From: Arbacia lixula
Lineage: Eukaryota > Echinodermata > Echinoidea > Arbacioida > Arbaciidae
NCBI GenBank assembly: GCA_963669155.1
Contig: OZ022586.1
Coordinates: forward strand, 62,001 to 126,000
DNA: 64,000 nt
Direction: 5' to 3'
Position numbers and translations under genes: made by a program. Every line of letters starts with the position of its first letter. The stretch's first letter is position 1. The notes beneath the pieces are model-generated. The model was not told the origin of the DNA, did not search any database, and saw only the letters and a program-made list of their open reading frames with translations. This document shows, one piece after another, positions 33,701-48,500 of this stretch.

Positions 33701-36700
33701 AACCTGGTATGCTGTCTGTATACTGTCCATGCAATGTGGCTTCAAAGGGTTAAACTTGGTATGCTGTCTGTAGACTGCCCATGCAATGTGGCTTCAAAGG
33801 GTTAAACTTGGTATGCTGTCTGTAGACTGTCCATGCAATGTGGCTTCAAAGGGTTAAACTTGGTATACTGGCTGTAGACTGTCCATGCAATGTGGCTTCA
33901 AAGGGTTAAACTTGGCATGCTGGCTGTAGACTGTCCATGCAATGTGGCTTCAAAGGGTTAAACTCGGTATGCTGTCTGTAGACTGCCCATGCAATGTGGC
34001 TTCAAAGGGTTAAACTTGGTATGCTGTCTGTAGACTGCCCATGCAATGTGGCTTCAAAGGGTTAAACTTGGTATGCTGTCTGTAGACTGTCCATGCAATG
34101 TGGCTTCAAAGGGTTAAACTTGGTATACTGGCTGTAGACTGTCCATGCAATGTGGCTTCAAAGGGTTAAACTTGGCATGCTGGCTGTAGACTGTCCATGC
34201 AATGTGGCTTCAAAGGGTTAAACTTGGCATGCTGGCTGTAGACTGTCCATGCAATGTGGCTTCAAAGGGTTAAACACGGTATGCTGTCATTTGAATAAAC
34301 TTCATATGTAGGATTATCTTTTTTTTTCTGAGAATGACTTGTCCTTTTAACTTTTTAATGAGGATCTCTCCACAATACATTGAAGAATGTAAGGGCTGCG
34401 TAATACATGTCACTGTTGAAATCAAAGAAAGATTGTTTCAAAACATCATTTTTGAAACTTTGTTTTTCCAATGTTGATTCTCAAGGTGGCCTTTGCTGAT
34501 TGAACAGTTATCTCTAATGGGGTGTGCTCATACAGTATCTACTATAAAGCAGGCATCATTTTTATAATGTTGTTTGGAACTTGGTTCTCCAGCATTGATA
34601 CTCGTGATGACGCATTGGTAAACTCCGGAAAAGGATTCTTGTACTTTTATGTGAATGTGTAACATCTCATGGGTTCTTTTGAAACTTGTTTAAACTTGTA
34701 ATTTGGAAACTGGATTTCCCAACATTGCTTGTCATGATGACATGCTTGTGCAATTAATGGAGGATTTTTCTTTGGTCAGCTGCATCTCAACCTGTGCCCA
34801 GAGATAGAGATCCTTCTTCTTTTGCACTTACTTTAAACTTGAAGGCTCTTACAGAGATCTTGGTTTGTTGCATTTAGTGTTCATGGGCAGATGTCCATTA
34901 ATGCATTCTGGGGTCACATCTGAAGACACACCAATGAACTCCTTATGTTTTAAACTGAGAAGTATGATTTCCAAAAGGATGTTTCTAAATTATGCAGAAC
35001 ACGCTTCTACTGATAACGTTTTCCAATTTCTGATTGTAGGCTAGGAGAGGGAGCAAGTTGATAAATACCCCCATGGGCTCATGATCTGTCTTCTAGGTCA
35101 CTAGGTCTGGAAAGCTATTTGTGGTTTAGAGAGCTCCCTCGTCCGCCCGGCGCTGGCCAAGTTCATTCTTGGCGAGAGAGTTCTGGTTTCTCAGGGGGTA
35201 CTCCATCTGCTGTGTTGATGACACAGATTGCTTCCTTGTCTCACCAGTCATTATCAATTGTGAGTTTGACTTGCCACTCTCTTACCATGCATGTCTTATT
35301 TCCAGGGTAGTGGATTTAAACAAAACATGGGCTAGGGTTGAAATATGGACTTAATTTACATGTTTTTGTTGATTTTCATCAATACATCAATGATGTATTT
35401 GATTTATATCACATATTTCCTGTTTCAAATCACATTTTAAGTATGATCATGTATGTGCCATGCATGCATCTTGGCACCAGTAATGCTAACAAGCTCCCAA
35501 ATAGAATTTGTAGTCTGGCGCACAATGAAGTAATCACTCTCTATTCAATTTAGATCGCCAACCCTGCATATTTCTATTGCATCCTAGGTTTTATTGTACG
35601 CATTATATTTCATTGAGACTGAGGTCCCGTCAAATATCCCAAACACAGTCACTTTCTGCAGATTGCAAGTCAAGGGTTTAAATTGCATTGTTTTTCATTT
35701 TTAGGTACCTGTACCATACACAGCTTCTATGCATGTCATTGTAATATTGCAGGGGAAAAATGTTGATCTCCTTGGCCTAGGAGGTTTTAGAGACAAATTT
35801 ATGTCACAATTATTTCCTCTGGACTGCACAGGAAATATTACACTTTGTCTCATGACTTTTTATACTGTAGGTGAGATGTCTGGTAAATTTTGTAGAGAAT
35901 GTTCAATAGAAGTGCAGAAGTGCAGAATGGTTCTGCCGTTTTAATGGGTGCCATCAATGTACCAGTGTTTTTATGCTGCTTTAGAATCATACATGTACAT
36001 CCTGGGTTCTCTAGTATTGATGTATTGTAATGTAATAAGTGTGACTCCACATTAAGTATTGCAGGAAGTCAATGTACAACCCTAAGTACCAACCACACCC
36101 TGTACTGACTGTGTGAATGATTATAGGTAATGGTTAGAACTGGTCATGATGACAAGCTGTATTCATGGCAGAATCATTCTGCAGTCATTGCCAGGATCCA
36201 GATTTTGTTTACAGACGGTTGATCCCTGCTGTGGTGTCCCCAAGGCAAGAAAAAGGGAAATTCTTGCAGGCACCACCACTGAAGTGTGTGCAAAGTAATA
36301 CGATAATGCACAACATTTTGCATGAATGTGTTTCTATACCCTGCAAATTTGATAAAATATAACTAAAACCTGACCCTAACCCTAACTCTAACCCTAATCC
36401 TAATTCTACCCCTGACCCCAAAACTGAAACCTAGGCCTACTTTGTGCCATAAAAGATGATTTTGAGGTCATTGTCAAATCGGTGTTGTAGCGTTTGCTGG
36501 TGATTGAATGAGTGCATGCATGCATTGATGGACCCAACACAAGATTGTGATATTACACAGTATATTGCAGTGGTGTTGATATGTACACTTCCTTGTTTAA
36601 ACTCATAAATTTAATCTTCAGATATTTAAGGCAATTCCTTCCTGGTATCCTGCCTCAACAGTAAAACGGGCTAGTTCTTGAAATCAATAGTGTATAAATT

Positions 36701-39473
36701 CTCTCCTCTATATATGCATTGGCCAAACTGAAAATTTGATTTCCAATGACGTGCACATGTACAGCATACACACATTTCATTGCCAAGGGTAGTCAAAGAG
36801 TTAATGCGCTGAACATTTCTTCATACTTGGGTACTTGAGGTACAGTCCATGAATATTCAGGAAGCAGAGGAAATCCTAGCCAGCGATGTTTCCATTCCAT
36901 AATTCAGCTCTCGATCCAAGCATTTCCGTGTGAAGAGGCACCTAATTAAGTGTGGTCAGATCATCAATTAGGGCTCAGATATCACATCTGGTTTCCCTCA
37001 TGATGAACCGCAACAGTTCTCTTCCTTCTTGTTACAGAATACAGAGCCATTTGCTTGTGTTCATTTGGTCGGCAGCACATTCTACTTGTGTTGTCATTTA
37101 TATTCTTGTGTTGTCTATTTTATATGGTAGGCTTACTCTATCACCTTGAATACATGGTGTTGTCTCTTTTACATGGTAGGCTTGCTCTACCACCTTGAAT
37201 ACATGGTGTTGTCTCTTTTATATGGTAGGCTTGCTCTACCACCTTGAATACATGGTGTTGTCTCTTTTATATGGTAGGCTTGCTCTACCACATTGGATAC
37301 ATGGTGTTGTCTCTTTTAAATGGTAGGCTTGTTCTACCACCTTGCATACATGGTGCTGTCTCTTTTATATGGTAGGCTTACTCTACCACCTTGAATACAT
37401 GGTGTTGTCTCTTTTATATGGTAGGCTTGCTCTACCACCTTGAATACATGGTGTTGTCTCTTTTATATGGTAGGCTTGCTCTACCACCTTGGATACATGG
37501 TGTTGTCTCTTTTATATGGTAGGCTTGCTCTACCACCTTGAATACATGGTGTTGTCTCTTTTATATGGTAGGCTTGCTCTACCACCTTGCATACATGGTG
37601 TTGTCTCTTTTATATGGTAGGCTTACTCTACCACCTTGAATACATGGTGTTGTCTCTTTTATATGGTAGGCTTGCTCTACCACCTTGAATAAATGGAATT
37701 TTGTCTATAGCACTAGTTTACAATGCTCAAATATGTTAATACATTTCTCAGTGGATTATTCTGTTAAAACTGCCATCTTGGCTCCTTTCGTAAAGCAAAT
37801 TCTTGTTCATTCTAATCACTTCAATTAATATAACCTGGTGTATTCATGGTATTCATGGTTCATGGTATTCATGGTATTCATGGTTTAAAAATGGCTTGTT
37901 CCTTTGTAAACAATCAAGCTCAAAAGTAAAAAAAATCAAGCTCTAAAGTAAAAAAAAAACACCCCAAAACTGAATTGAAAAGTGTTTAAAATGTGTTTAA
38001 AAATGTTGAAATAAGTGGTAATCAAACTCTGAAGAAGATGAATGCCCTAAATCATTCGTTTTTAATTAATTACTAACAAGTGAGTGGCGATTTCTTTTTC
38101 ATTATTGTCAGACAGCTAATACATTATATGAAATATTTTAAAAAACATGCACATGTACCTACAATACAAACATTGTGTGTGCCAACATTTGTGTTAGATT
38201 GGCATGCCGTTACAGAGAAATGAAGGGGGGGGGGGGGGGGGGTTGGTCGTTCATCATTACTGGATACTATGTGTAAATAGGAACAAAGCCTGGTTTCACA
38301 CTGTTCTGGAAACAAAAATAATTTCTCTAATTTAACTGCTTTATGGTTGCCAAGTGTCCTTCCCCAAAAGATACCAATGTCAACTTGTTTTAAAGGTAGC
38401 CTGTTCCTCTTGCAGACCTAAAACTGAAAGTTCCCTGACTTTGTCGTCATTTGAGAGAGAGTGGCTATATAACCTTTCCCTGAAATCGACAAAGCGTAAT
38501 ATTGGGTTTTGAGGAAAAAAATCTTTGATAATTGATCTACCTTTTTTTTTTGGTACCACAAAAATAGTCAAATCCATTGAAAACTACTTTAGACTTTTAT
38601 TTATTCTACAGGAGTTATTATAGTACCTCTGACCTTAAAATTTCACAGTTGGTATCCCAAAGATACGTGCTAAATATGTGCAAACTTTCAAGAAGTTTGC
38701 AGATGTTTGTAAAAGGGACAGGCCATCTTTCAGAACTTTGTCAATATTTATATAATTGAGTGCAAGCAGTAGTTGAATTATTTAACTACCGCTGAGAATC
38801 ACATTTGTGGAAATACCTTGGAGAAATGTTGTTTGAGAAGGATTTTTACTAAAAGTTGTTATTCTGCCTCTGAAGTAAATATTTATACCACATGACACAT
38901 TTCATGCACCTGTGGCACCTTTTTAGTTACAATTCACCTTTCCAGTGAAGACACAATGGCAGTGCTCGTGAGCAACCAGTTATGATCGATGTTTTCCCTT
39001 TGTCAATCATTAGTGTGACGCACACTTTACACATGAAAAATGGCTGGGCACTCCAAAATAATCTTGTTTTCGGCTGTGAGTGCTTGCCTTAAAATTTTGG
39101 AGCCAAGGAGTTAATGCATGCATGCACAATGACATCATGAACATCGTAGCGCTGAAGTATAATAAAGTCCTTGTTCTCGAGGAGTTAATTTGGCTGGTGA
39201 CGTAGCCGTGACCCGAGGCTAGATGTACCGTATACACTGTACATTAGAGGAGCTCTGGCCCTTGTTGGCATAGGGTTTGTGCAGTTTCTCCTGCACTCGT
39301 GCAATCACAACGCTGGACAAAGTGACTAAGCACCCTTTGTCATCCCTCAGAGAGAATGAGAGATAGTGTGTGTGTCCAGATGTACAAGTACATCTAGTTG
39401 TCTTTGTAGTCTAACAGCAATGAGCAACTTGTATCCTGGAATTTATGGTCTATGTGTAGGTTAGTGCTTGGTG

Positions 39474-39532
<59 letters not shown>

Positions 39533-42500
39533 CACTGTTTCCAGATGTAGTTGTCTTTGTATTAGTCTAACAGCAATAAGCAACTTATTTACTGGGATCT
39601 ACAGTAACTGCCAGACGACCTGTTTAAATACATGAGAAAGACTCTGACTCTGACACTCAATCCCACCGCTGCCACTAATCACACTCTACACATACAGTCA
39701 GGCACCTGTTGCTATCAGCCTGGCCAGAAGGTGGAAATCTGAATTGCTGTAGGGGTGTGCTAGGATTTCCTCCAGCCCTCCCCCCTGTCAACCTGGGGGA
39801 CCCAGAAGCCTCCAACGCAAGCATTTTCCCACCGGTGGCGCTGCGCTAAGACTCTGAGTTAAGTCGATGAACTTATCGCGAGTCTTTATGCCCTCGTTCA
39901 GCTGACGAATTGCGGGTGATGTGTCTATTTGGTGCTTAGGGAGATACGTGCCTGAATCATGTGGCGAGTTGGTGCAGAAGGCGCATGATACTGAAAATGT
40001 TTGTAGTTGTGAAATCTAGCCACTTGGCCCAATCTTAGCTGTAGAGCGAAGAGATTTCCTTCATCAAATGACTCTGTTGTATTATTAAGATCATCACTTT
40101 TCGCACAAATACTTTGATGTTCCCTATGTAGTGATGTTTGAAGGAACACCACAACTGTATTCACCTGTTTTGTCATAGAAAAGTTATGTTCTTGTTTTCA
40201 AGGTCTTTGAATGTAGACTATTAGAAAAACCCTTGCCATTTTGGGATACAGTGTAGGAGAAGCAGAAAATTAGAACACCTGTCTACTCGAACTTGCTATC
40301 AGAGATAGGGACAGGGGCGCAATTTTGAAATGCTCTCACGTCTCCATTCTCATGGCGTAGGAGAAGTCACCAAGAATAAAAGTGCAGCGGCTCATTCAGT
40401 TATCAAACTAGGAATCATCGCTGTGGTGTACCAAAGTGACATGATTTTGTGTTGGTTCATGTTTGAGTGCTTGTATATCTCTCCTGTGAACCTGTTGTCC
40501 GTTCTTTATAAAGCCGCATGGAGATTGTGCTAACTCAGAAGATTCCTTTTACATGAATTGGAGAGAACAGCATAATCATACCATTAACCAAGTCCTTTGT
40601 CAGGATACAGGCATAAGCCTACAGTGACAACTCTTCCAGTCATCCGAGCAGCAAGCTCTGTGCCTCAGCACTGTGGTGTAGATTCATACCTGTATGTACA
40701 AGGGACTCCAGAAAGAAGACAAGCGGCTTGGAGAATCTCTCTGACTGTCTGTCACCAATTTGTGATCTCATATTTTGTCAAGAACTCTAAGTCATGGCCT
40801 GGTTAAGCTTGACTGTGAAACAGTTTTTTCAATGGAGCGGTTAGCTCTCTTGGTTTGCTTTCCTGATTGTGTGTTTTATGATCCCTTCATCCTCAGCGGC
40901 ATCTTACTTCATATAATTACTTCACTGTAATTTGCTATAAAGCAAGCTTGTCTTCATAAACAGCTCACACACTGTTCATGTCAGTTGTGAGCTGACTTCA
41001 GGTGACAAACTGTCTTCGCTCGGAGGAGCTTGATGTGCAAAGTCAAGTGTCAACCTGATTTGAAATGAAGCTGGAAAAGTGTTTTTTTGCTCACCAGACT
41101 TTAAACATCTGTGCCTGCTGTGTACATGAGAAAGATGAGGATATTTGCTGAAAGGTTTAATCCGTTTCCTTCAAATAGTGACAAAGCTTTAACACTGAAA
41201 CTGAAAACAACAAGAAGAAAAACAGCTCCTCTGGAATTGAGACAATTTTAAAACTCTTTTGGAGCAGCTCTTTGAGTATTTGTTTTATGAGGACGAGGTG
41301 TAGACATAATGTCGCAGGCATGTGTGGTAGTAGAAGTAGTAACATTCAACTACAAAGCTGGCGGAGTTGTCATCATGGTTCACCCCACGGTAAGAATCAT
41401 TGTTCATGCTTATGTATGTCTTGTACAGACTCTTGAGGTCACTCATGTTACCCCAACAGACTATATGTATACTGTACACTTATGAATGAGTTTCGTAACA
41501 GTTGCATGTACCTTACACAAATAGAATAATAATTACAGAATAAACATTCTCCAAGAACAAATCAGTTCTAAGAATATTTCAGAAAACTGATTCCATACCA
41601 GTATACAAAAAAAAAAAATATGGTCAGCATGCTCAGAGTTATTAGACAAGAACAGTTTGTTCAGAAGATTAAAATTCCTGTAGTTGTGAACAGTTTCCCC
41701 TGTGCTGGCTTTGATACCAGTGCAAATCTGCACAATAGGCTTGTGAAGCTTTAGCCCCAGGAACCATTGTATCAGCTTGAGTAGGTGACTGGCCACCTTG
41801 TCTTCACAGACCATGCACCTATAGTACTGTACATGTCAGTATCATTGAAGACTGCCGGGGAATACTTTCACAGTGTCATTGTGCCAGTTCTATTGCAAGA
41901 ATTTCTAGTTGCTTTCGTTGTAGATGGAGGCATCAGAATGCAGGGTAGAGAACCTGTGCATGTAAGTTCACAATTTGTTTTAAATTCATACACTTGCACT
42001 GAAGTTGATGTTATAGACACTAGATACTCAGACAGTTTACAGTACAATTCTATGCTGGGTGAAATGATATGGGTAGAATGAAGTCCAAAATGTTCTGCCT
42101 ATTGTCTAGCAGTATGATTAAATATGACAAGAATGATTGTTTATTAGAAGTTACTCAGAAAGAGGTCAATATCCTGACACGTCCTGTTGAGTATCTCAGA
42201 GTATCTTAGAGATTCTAAGAAGTGATAGTGACCTATCTTCCCCCATGCCATGTGATGACAGAGATTCTCAGTGTGCATTGGCCAACTTGCAAACATTACT
42301 GCACCAATAATTGCATTACGTTTCAAAGCGTCATAGACTGCGCTATCAGTCTTGCCTTCCACATCATGAGGCCTGTTGCTAGCCAAGAGTTTGGCTGTGG
42401 AATATGGGTACACTTTGACCAAGCACTGCAATCACAACCAAGTCTGGACACATATGGCAAAATAGGCGGCAGGTGAAATAGCCAGCTTTTTGGTCGAGAA

Positions 42501-45500
42501 ATGTTCCCAAGAAATCTTGGGCTAGATGGCCAAATGGCGAGCTAATTTTTGAAGCGTCTTCATTAGCCTGAAATTTTCTTGATCCCATCATGCCTCAGCG
42601 TGCACTCCCCAGCATGTGGAACCGCTGAGGTATTGTTTATGTTAGGTCTTTATACGTGCTTGAAGACGTATTCACAGCTGGAGATCGCTACCAAAGTGCC
42701 CATTACCATTGTGCATGTGCGAACATTGAGATGATCTATGCAACCAGAGTTTCGAGCTTCAAGCTAATGAAGACGCAATGGAAACTTCAGATCAGCAAAC
42801 TAGCTCGCTATTTTGTCAGATTGGGCTAATGCAGATGCATCTTTAGACTAAGCTTGGATGGCAGCTGGAGAGAGACAGAGAGAGACAGAGAGAGAGAGAG
42901 AGGGGGGGAGGGAGAGAGAGGGGGGGGGGGAGAGAGGGGAGAGAGAGGGGAGAGAGAGAGAGACAGAGAGAGAGAGAGAGGGGAGGAGGGAGAGAGGGGA
43001 GAGGGGGGAGAGAGGGAGGGGAGAGAGGGGAGAGAGGGGAGAGAGAGGGGAGAGAGATAGAGATAGAGGAGAGAGAGAGAGACAGAGAGAGAGAGAGGGG
43101 GGGTAGGGAGAGAGGGGAGAGAGGGGAGAGAGAGAGAGAGAGGAGAGAGAGAGAAAGAGAAAGAGAGAGAGCGAGAGAGAGGGAAGAGAGAGAGGAGAGA
43201 GAGGGGAGAGAGAGGGGAGAAAGAGTGGGGAGAGAGAGAGAGAGCGGGGGGGGGGGGGGGGGGGGGAGGGAGTACATGTAGTAGCCTCTGTGTCCAGATG
43301 TAGTTGTGGTAGAAGAAGTGCAATAAAAAGAACAGACTCCTCAGTGTAGAAACTAGGCTGGGCTGCTAAATAATGTCTCCCTGATAATTGCAAAACATGT
43401 GAACAACCTGAATTCTGGTACACATGTTAGGGGTAATGCACTCTGGTAATGTAAAAAGGCTAAGTATTACATATAGGCAGACATATCATTTTGACTTGCT
43501 TGCAACAGTATTATTCTGAAAGATAGCCAGCCTACCCAGCTGTTTGGTCATCCAAACAGGTCTGGCTGCAGTAGACTAATAGTTCATCTCAGACAGACAT
43601 GGAGAAGAGCTCATTTAGCCCTATCTTTATTAAAGCCAAATATTGACTTGTCATAGTTTGGTTTAGAATATAGCAACAGCCTGGAAATCTTGAAAGAGTG
43701 AACGATGTAACGCTCACATTACGTGATCCACATACGTGATAAGTATAATCTTACTTTTACACAGTTTTTAGTGAGATTCAATACAGCACACAAACTCTAG
43801 AGCAGTGTTTTGTTTGGCAAGGAGTTAAAGTGGGTACACATGTTGTATACTTTGCACAGAGAACATGTCATGGATATGTAGAGCACATATCAAATGCCTT
43901 TAAAAAAAAGATTCTACAGCTAATGATGAGAGCATAGGTTACTGCTGTGCTCAGCGCATGGCCATCTGTAATCTAATATGCTATCAAAGGCTGGCTGACC
44001 TGTGCCTGCAATTTATGACCATCCTGTTTATGATTCAATTGCAAAGTGGAAGTGGTACTCAAGGCGCTTGGGTCCCACTCCTCCCCTCTCGTCACCCCCA
44101 GCGAAGCAGGGAAGGAAGCCCAGAATTGGGAGAGTGGGAATGAGGAGGAAGCACAAATAGTCTAGTGCCCAGACCCTTGACAGGTCATATTCCTTAACAG
44201 TGTACAAATGTTGCATGAGGTTAGATCCTGATGCCTGCAGTGTACATGAAGGCAGTACCAAACCAAGAGAAGGCCCCTTTTACCCTTGTCTTTACTCTAA
44301 GCCAAGCAGGGAAGAAAGCTGAGCACTGTGAGAGTGGGAATGAAGGGGATGATGCCAATAGTCTTACACCTAAGCCCTAGTTTAATAAAATAAAATAAAA
44401 CGGACTAATTTGAACATTGAAGCACCTTATGAGAGATTTGATCCTCTCCTCACCTCCCATCACCTACCATGCGCAAAAAGGATTAAAGCTTAAAATCAGG
44501 AGACTCGCTATTGAGCTTGTGCGCTGTGCCCCTTGCATGTGAAATCAATTGGGCGATTGATGTCAAAACACCCATAGACTGCAATGTAGTGCTGTGCCAA
44601 CTCACATTGAAAGGTGGTGAACAACGTGTGCATCAAGATGTCTCCAATGATGTCACAATACTATGTTTAAAACTTTAAGTGCACCTTTCCTAAATGACCA
44701 ATTAACGTGTGCATGGTATAAATATGTTTTGCATGCAATCTAACATCAACACACCGTGTTGATAGATGAAATAAGAGGACAGTTCTGCTGTGGAAAAACC
44801 GTGTTTAATAGTTGTGCGCTTAAAATACCTTTATCATTTGATTCCTATATAGATACTGCTGTCATATTCAGGAAATGGTTAATCTATAGTCCCATGGTGT
44901 TCTCAAAGGATTGCCATTTTTACAAATTCACAAGACCTGTGCCTTGTGATAATAGCATTGTTTTGAGATTACCTTGTGCCCATAGTTCTAACCATGCCTG
45001 TCAGAGCAGTCTATATTTCAATACCAATTTCTTGCCTGTGAGATCATTTGATGTTACAACATATTTATTGTTCCAACTATCTGGGAGAATGTGCTTTAAG
45101 AATGTGCCACACTATGGTGTACGGGAAGAAATTAGTTGTTGGCTCTATAAATGATTCATGCTGAAATCTTAGACACATCATCAGTATGAAGTTCTAGATA
45201 TGAACTCGCTGAGGCCAAAGTCAGTGGAGAGAATATTCGAACAATAAGGATGTGAGGGAAGTATCCGATTGCAAAGTTGTGGTCTTTGCAATTTATGAGG
45301 CTATTTGTATGGTTGACACTGACCTCGAATGAAGTTCAAAGGTCCTTACGGGTACATTTCTGTCTACATTTCTGTCTATGTTTTGCTTCACTCAGGTATT
45401 GTGAACAGTAAAGTATGGCAGTAAGACAAATTAAATGCACAAATCATGGACTTTTTTTTTTAAAAATTGAGTTAAATTCAATTATTCTTATCAACTTAAA

Positions 45501-48500
45501 TTTCATAAGATCTTCATGTGGTACTAAGCATTTACAAGAAAGTTGTAAACCATCTATAGTCATACATTTACAGCATATATTCACCACAAGGTTAATTGTA
45601 GATGATAAAGAGTTCAGTTGGTTTAAGTTATTTTTAATTGTCTTGTTCACATTCCTTTCCCTCTTTGTTAATTATAGTGCAGTTTTTTTAATGTACGGTG
45701 TATTAATGTGTTAAGAAATTACAGAAGTTTGTAAAAAATGTGGAAAATGAATGAAAATATTGTTTGTATTGATTTTATCTTGATATTTCATTGTCTTTTC
45801 TCTTTTGTTTCTGTAAACTCCTTTTCCCTTCTGTGTTCATGTATACCCCACACCTCTGTGTCATGGCACTATCTCACCCCCCCCCCCCCCTACGCACACA
45901 CATTCTTCCTTACTTTTACTTGCTATCTCTACCACTTCTACCTCTACTTCTTACAATTCCGTCCACTATGTCAACCTTTCATCTCCATTACCACCTTCAA
46001 CACTACCACCACCACCACCACTACCACTACCACTACCACTACCACCACTACCACCACTGCTACCACCACCACCACCACCACCAACGCCACTATCACCACC
46101 ACCACCACCACCTCCACCACTACCACCAACAACAACAACGACACCATGACCATGACCTCCACCTCCACCACCACCACCACTACCCCCACTACCACCACTA
46201 CCACCACTACCACTACAATCACCATCACTACCACCACCACCACTACTATCATTAACACCACCACCATCACCACTACCATCACTACCACCACTACCACCAC
46301 CACTACCACCACCACTACCACCACCACTACCACCACCACTAACACCACCACTACCACCATCACTACCACCACCACTACCACCACCATTACCACCACCACT
46401 ACCACCACCACTTCCACCACCACTACCACCACCACTACCACCACTACCACCACCACCACTATCACAATCACCACCACCACTACCACCACTACCACCACCA
46501 CCACTATCACAATCACCACCACCACTACCACCACTACCACCACTTCCACCACAATCACCACCACCACCACTACCACCACCACCACCACCACCACCACTAC
46601 CACCACCACTACCACCACCACTACCACCACTACCACCACAATCACCACCACCACCACCACTACCATCATTAACACCACCACCACCACAATAACCACCACC
46701 ACCACCACTACCACAACCACTTCCACCACCACTACCCCTTGACTCGTTCTGGCCCCTATCCCTGGCCTGTCTTCCCACAGCCCCAGGTAGAAGCAGGGTA
46801 CTCGTACCCTCCTTCGGCAGCCCCCCTACGGTCAGACCCCCACACTCCTGGCGCCGCCATCAGGCCAGGCTACAAGGACAACATGGTGGCAGAGAGAAAA
46901 CCTCCTTGTAAGTATTCAACCAACCCATACAGCAATCTTTATTCACTTCAAAGGTCACATGATCACATGAAGGAAACTCTCTAAATGACAAAAGTTGTTG
47001 AAATAAATTCTGCTATGATAAAATGGGTCATGTAATTGTTACATTGTACCTTTGCTATCCCTTACCTGTAAGTACATGTAGCACATATTTATACTTGTGC
47101 TCATTGCACAACAGTACTGTGGTGATATAGTCACATGCTGTGTTAACATGTTGTTTTTTGTTCTAAATGTTATTATTTTAGAGTTTCTAGAATCATTTCT
47201 CACAACTTCTGCACATACCGATTCTCACATTAGCAATGAACAAACAGGCAGTAGTTGTCCCAGCAAATATGTCTGATATGTTGGTTATGCGATACAATGT
47301 TGAGATCTTAATCCAAGAGGCATGGTGCAAGGATAATTTATCTTGACAGTTAATGCACGTGACTAACTAGATACGTGATTAAATGCCCCTAGACTCATCA
47401 AGGCAGCCTACTCGACTTAATTAGTTGTTACTGAAATGTTAATGTTGAGCTGATGTGGAGTATGTCACTAGGAGTTTTCTAATGGTGTCAGATACGTGGT
47501 TAGGAAAATTAAGATGATCATTTGACATTGAAACTAAAGAGAAGGCTAAACAACAGGAATGCACGTCCTTCATGATATATTCATGACACTGATTTGCCAA
47601 GAGAAGCAAAATATGAACAGTGCTGTGCTGTGTCAGTCACCTTAGCATTAGTTTTAGTTTGTGTTAGTCATCTTAACACTGATTTAAGTTTGTGTTATTC
47701 ACCTTAGCACTGGTTTTGATTTGTGCTAGTTACCTTAGCACAAGTTCTGGGTTATGTTCTAGTCATGTGACGATTAGTATTCAATGATGTCAGTCACCTA
47801 AAACGTTAATTGGCTATGCTACTCAGATTACTGTAGCACTAGCATGTGCGAGAAACCTTAATGTTTGTTATGTTCTAGTACTAACGATTAGCCTCAGCAT
47901 GCAAAAAAGGCCACAAAAATTATTGGAACATCCGACATGAAGATATGAATATGGCTTGCTTTTGAAGTCACCTAAGCACTGGTACTGGGTATGCTAAATG
48001 CTTGTAAGCCACTGCTGTCATGAGCCGTCAGTGCCAGGGCTATGTAGCGCCCTCATCAGGAGAGGAGACGTGGGTCCTCCCCTTGTGCTGCTGTGCTAAT
48101 CTGGTCGTGGGCGAGGAGGAGGGGAGAGTGCCACCTGCAATTTCCCTTGACAAGCCTCACCCGGCCTCGCAGCTTATGCTATCCACTGGGGCCATTTGGT
48201 TTCAATAGCACTGGCATGCCTGTAAGTGTGTCTTGCTTGCAAAGAACGTAAGAGAATCGTCTCTGTAGAATACAAACACAAAGAATTATGGAAATGGACC
48301 TTGCATTGGATGCTTTAATGTACATATCAGCTCACTCGATTGGAAGTGCGCTCTTTTATGTGAATTTTAAATGTGTCTTTCTTTATGTTTCTAGAATATA
48401 TACATAGCTCAAAGAAGCTGTGAGTAGTCCGAGCCTTAGAGCAGGTATTGCACAAGTCTTGAAACTTGGCATGAATCAGCAGTACACCCTTATCATAATG

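Larger units (their letters stand above)
30718..46780 (+). other. ITGB1BP1 first coding-region intron, 16 kb
   Basis: No conserved exon seen. It contains a miniature element (31665-31897), two minisatellites (32861-34291 and 37095-37690), poly-G (38227-38242), GA tracts (39478-39529 and 42862-43268), telomere-like CCCTAACCCTAACTCTAACC at 36373 and a CCA-rich trinucleotide tract (45965-46735). Open frames such as 44756-45154 (132 codons) have no recognisable content. The stretches 34300-37090, 37700-42860 and 43270-45700 look like plain intron. Confidence 0.6.

Noticed and set aside
41533..41814. 93-codon minus-strand open frame
   Set aside because: No recognisable domain and lies in the ITGB1BP1 intron; likely chance or an unidentified repeat.
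44756..45154. 132-codon plus-strand open frame in the ITGB1BP1 intron
   Set aside because: No family motif recognised, AT-rich, no splice or repeat support. It could be a fragment of an old element but I cannot show it.
45738..46778. Long Thr-rich, Val-rich and Gly-rich open frames on both strands
   Set aside because: Translations of the CCA/CTA trinucleotide tract before ITGB1BP1 exon 2.
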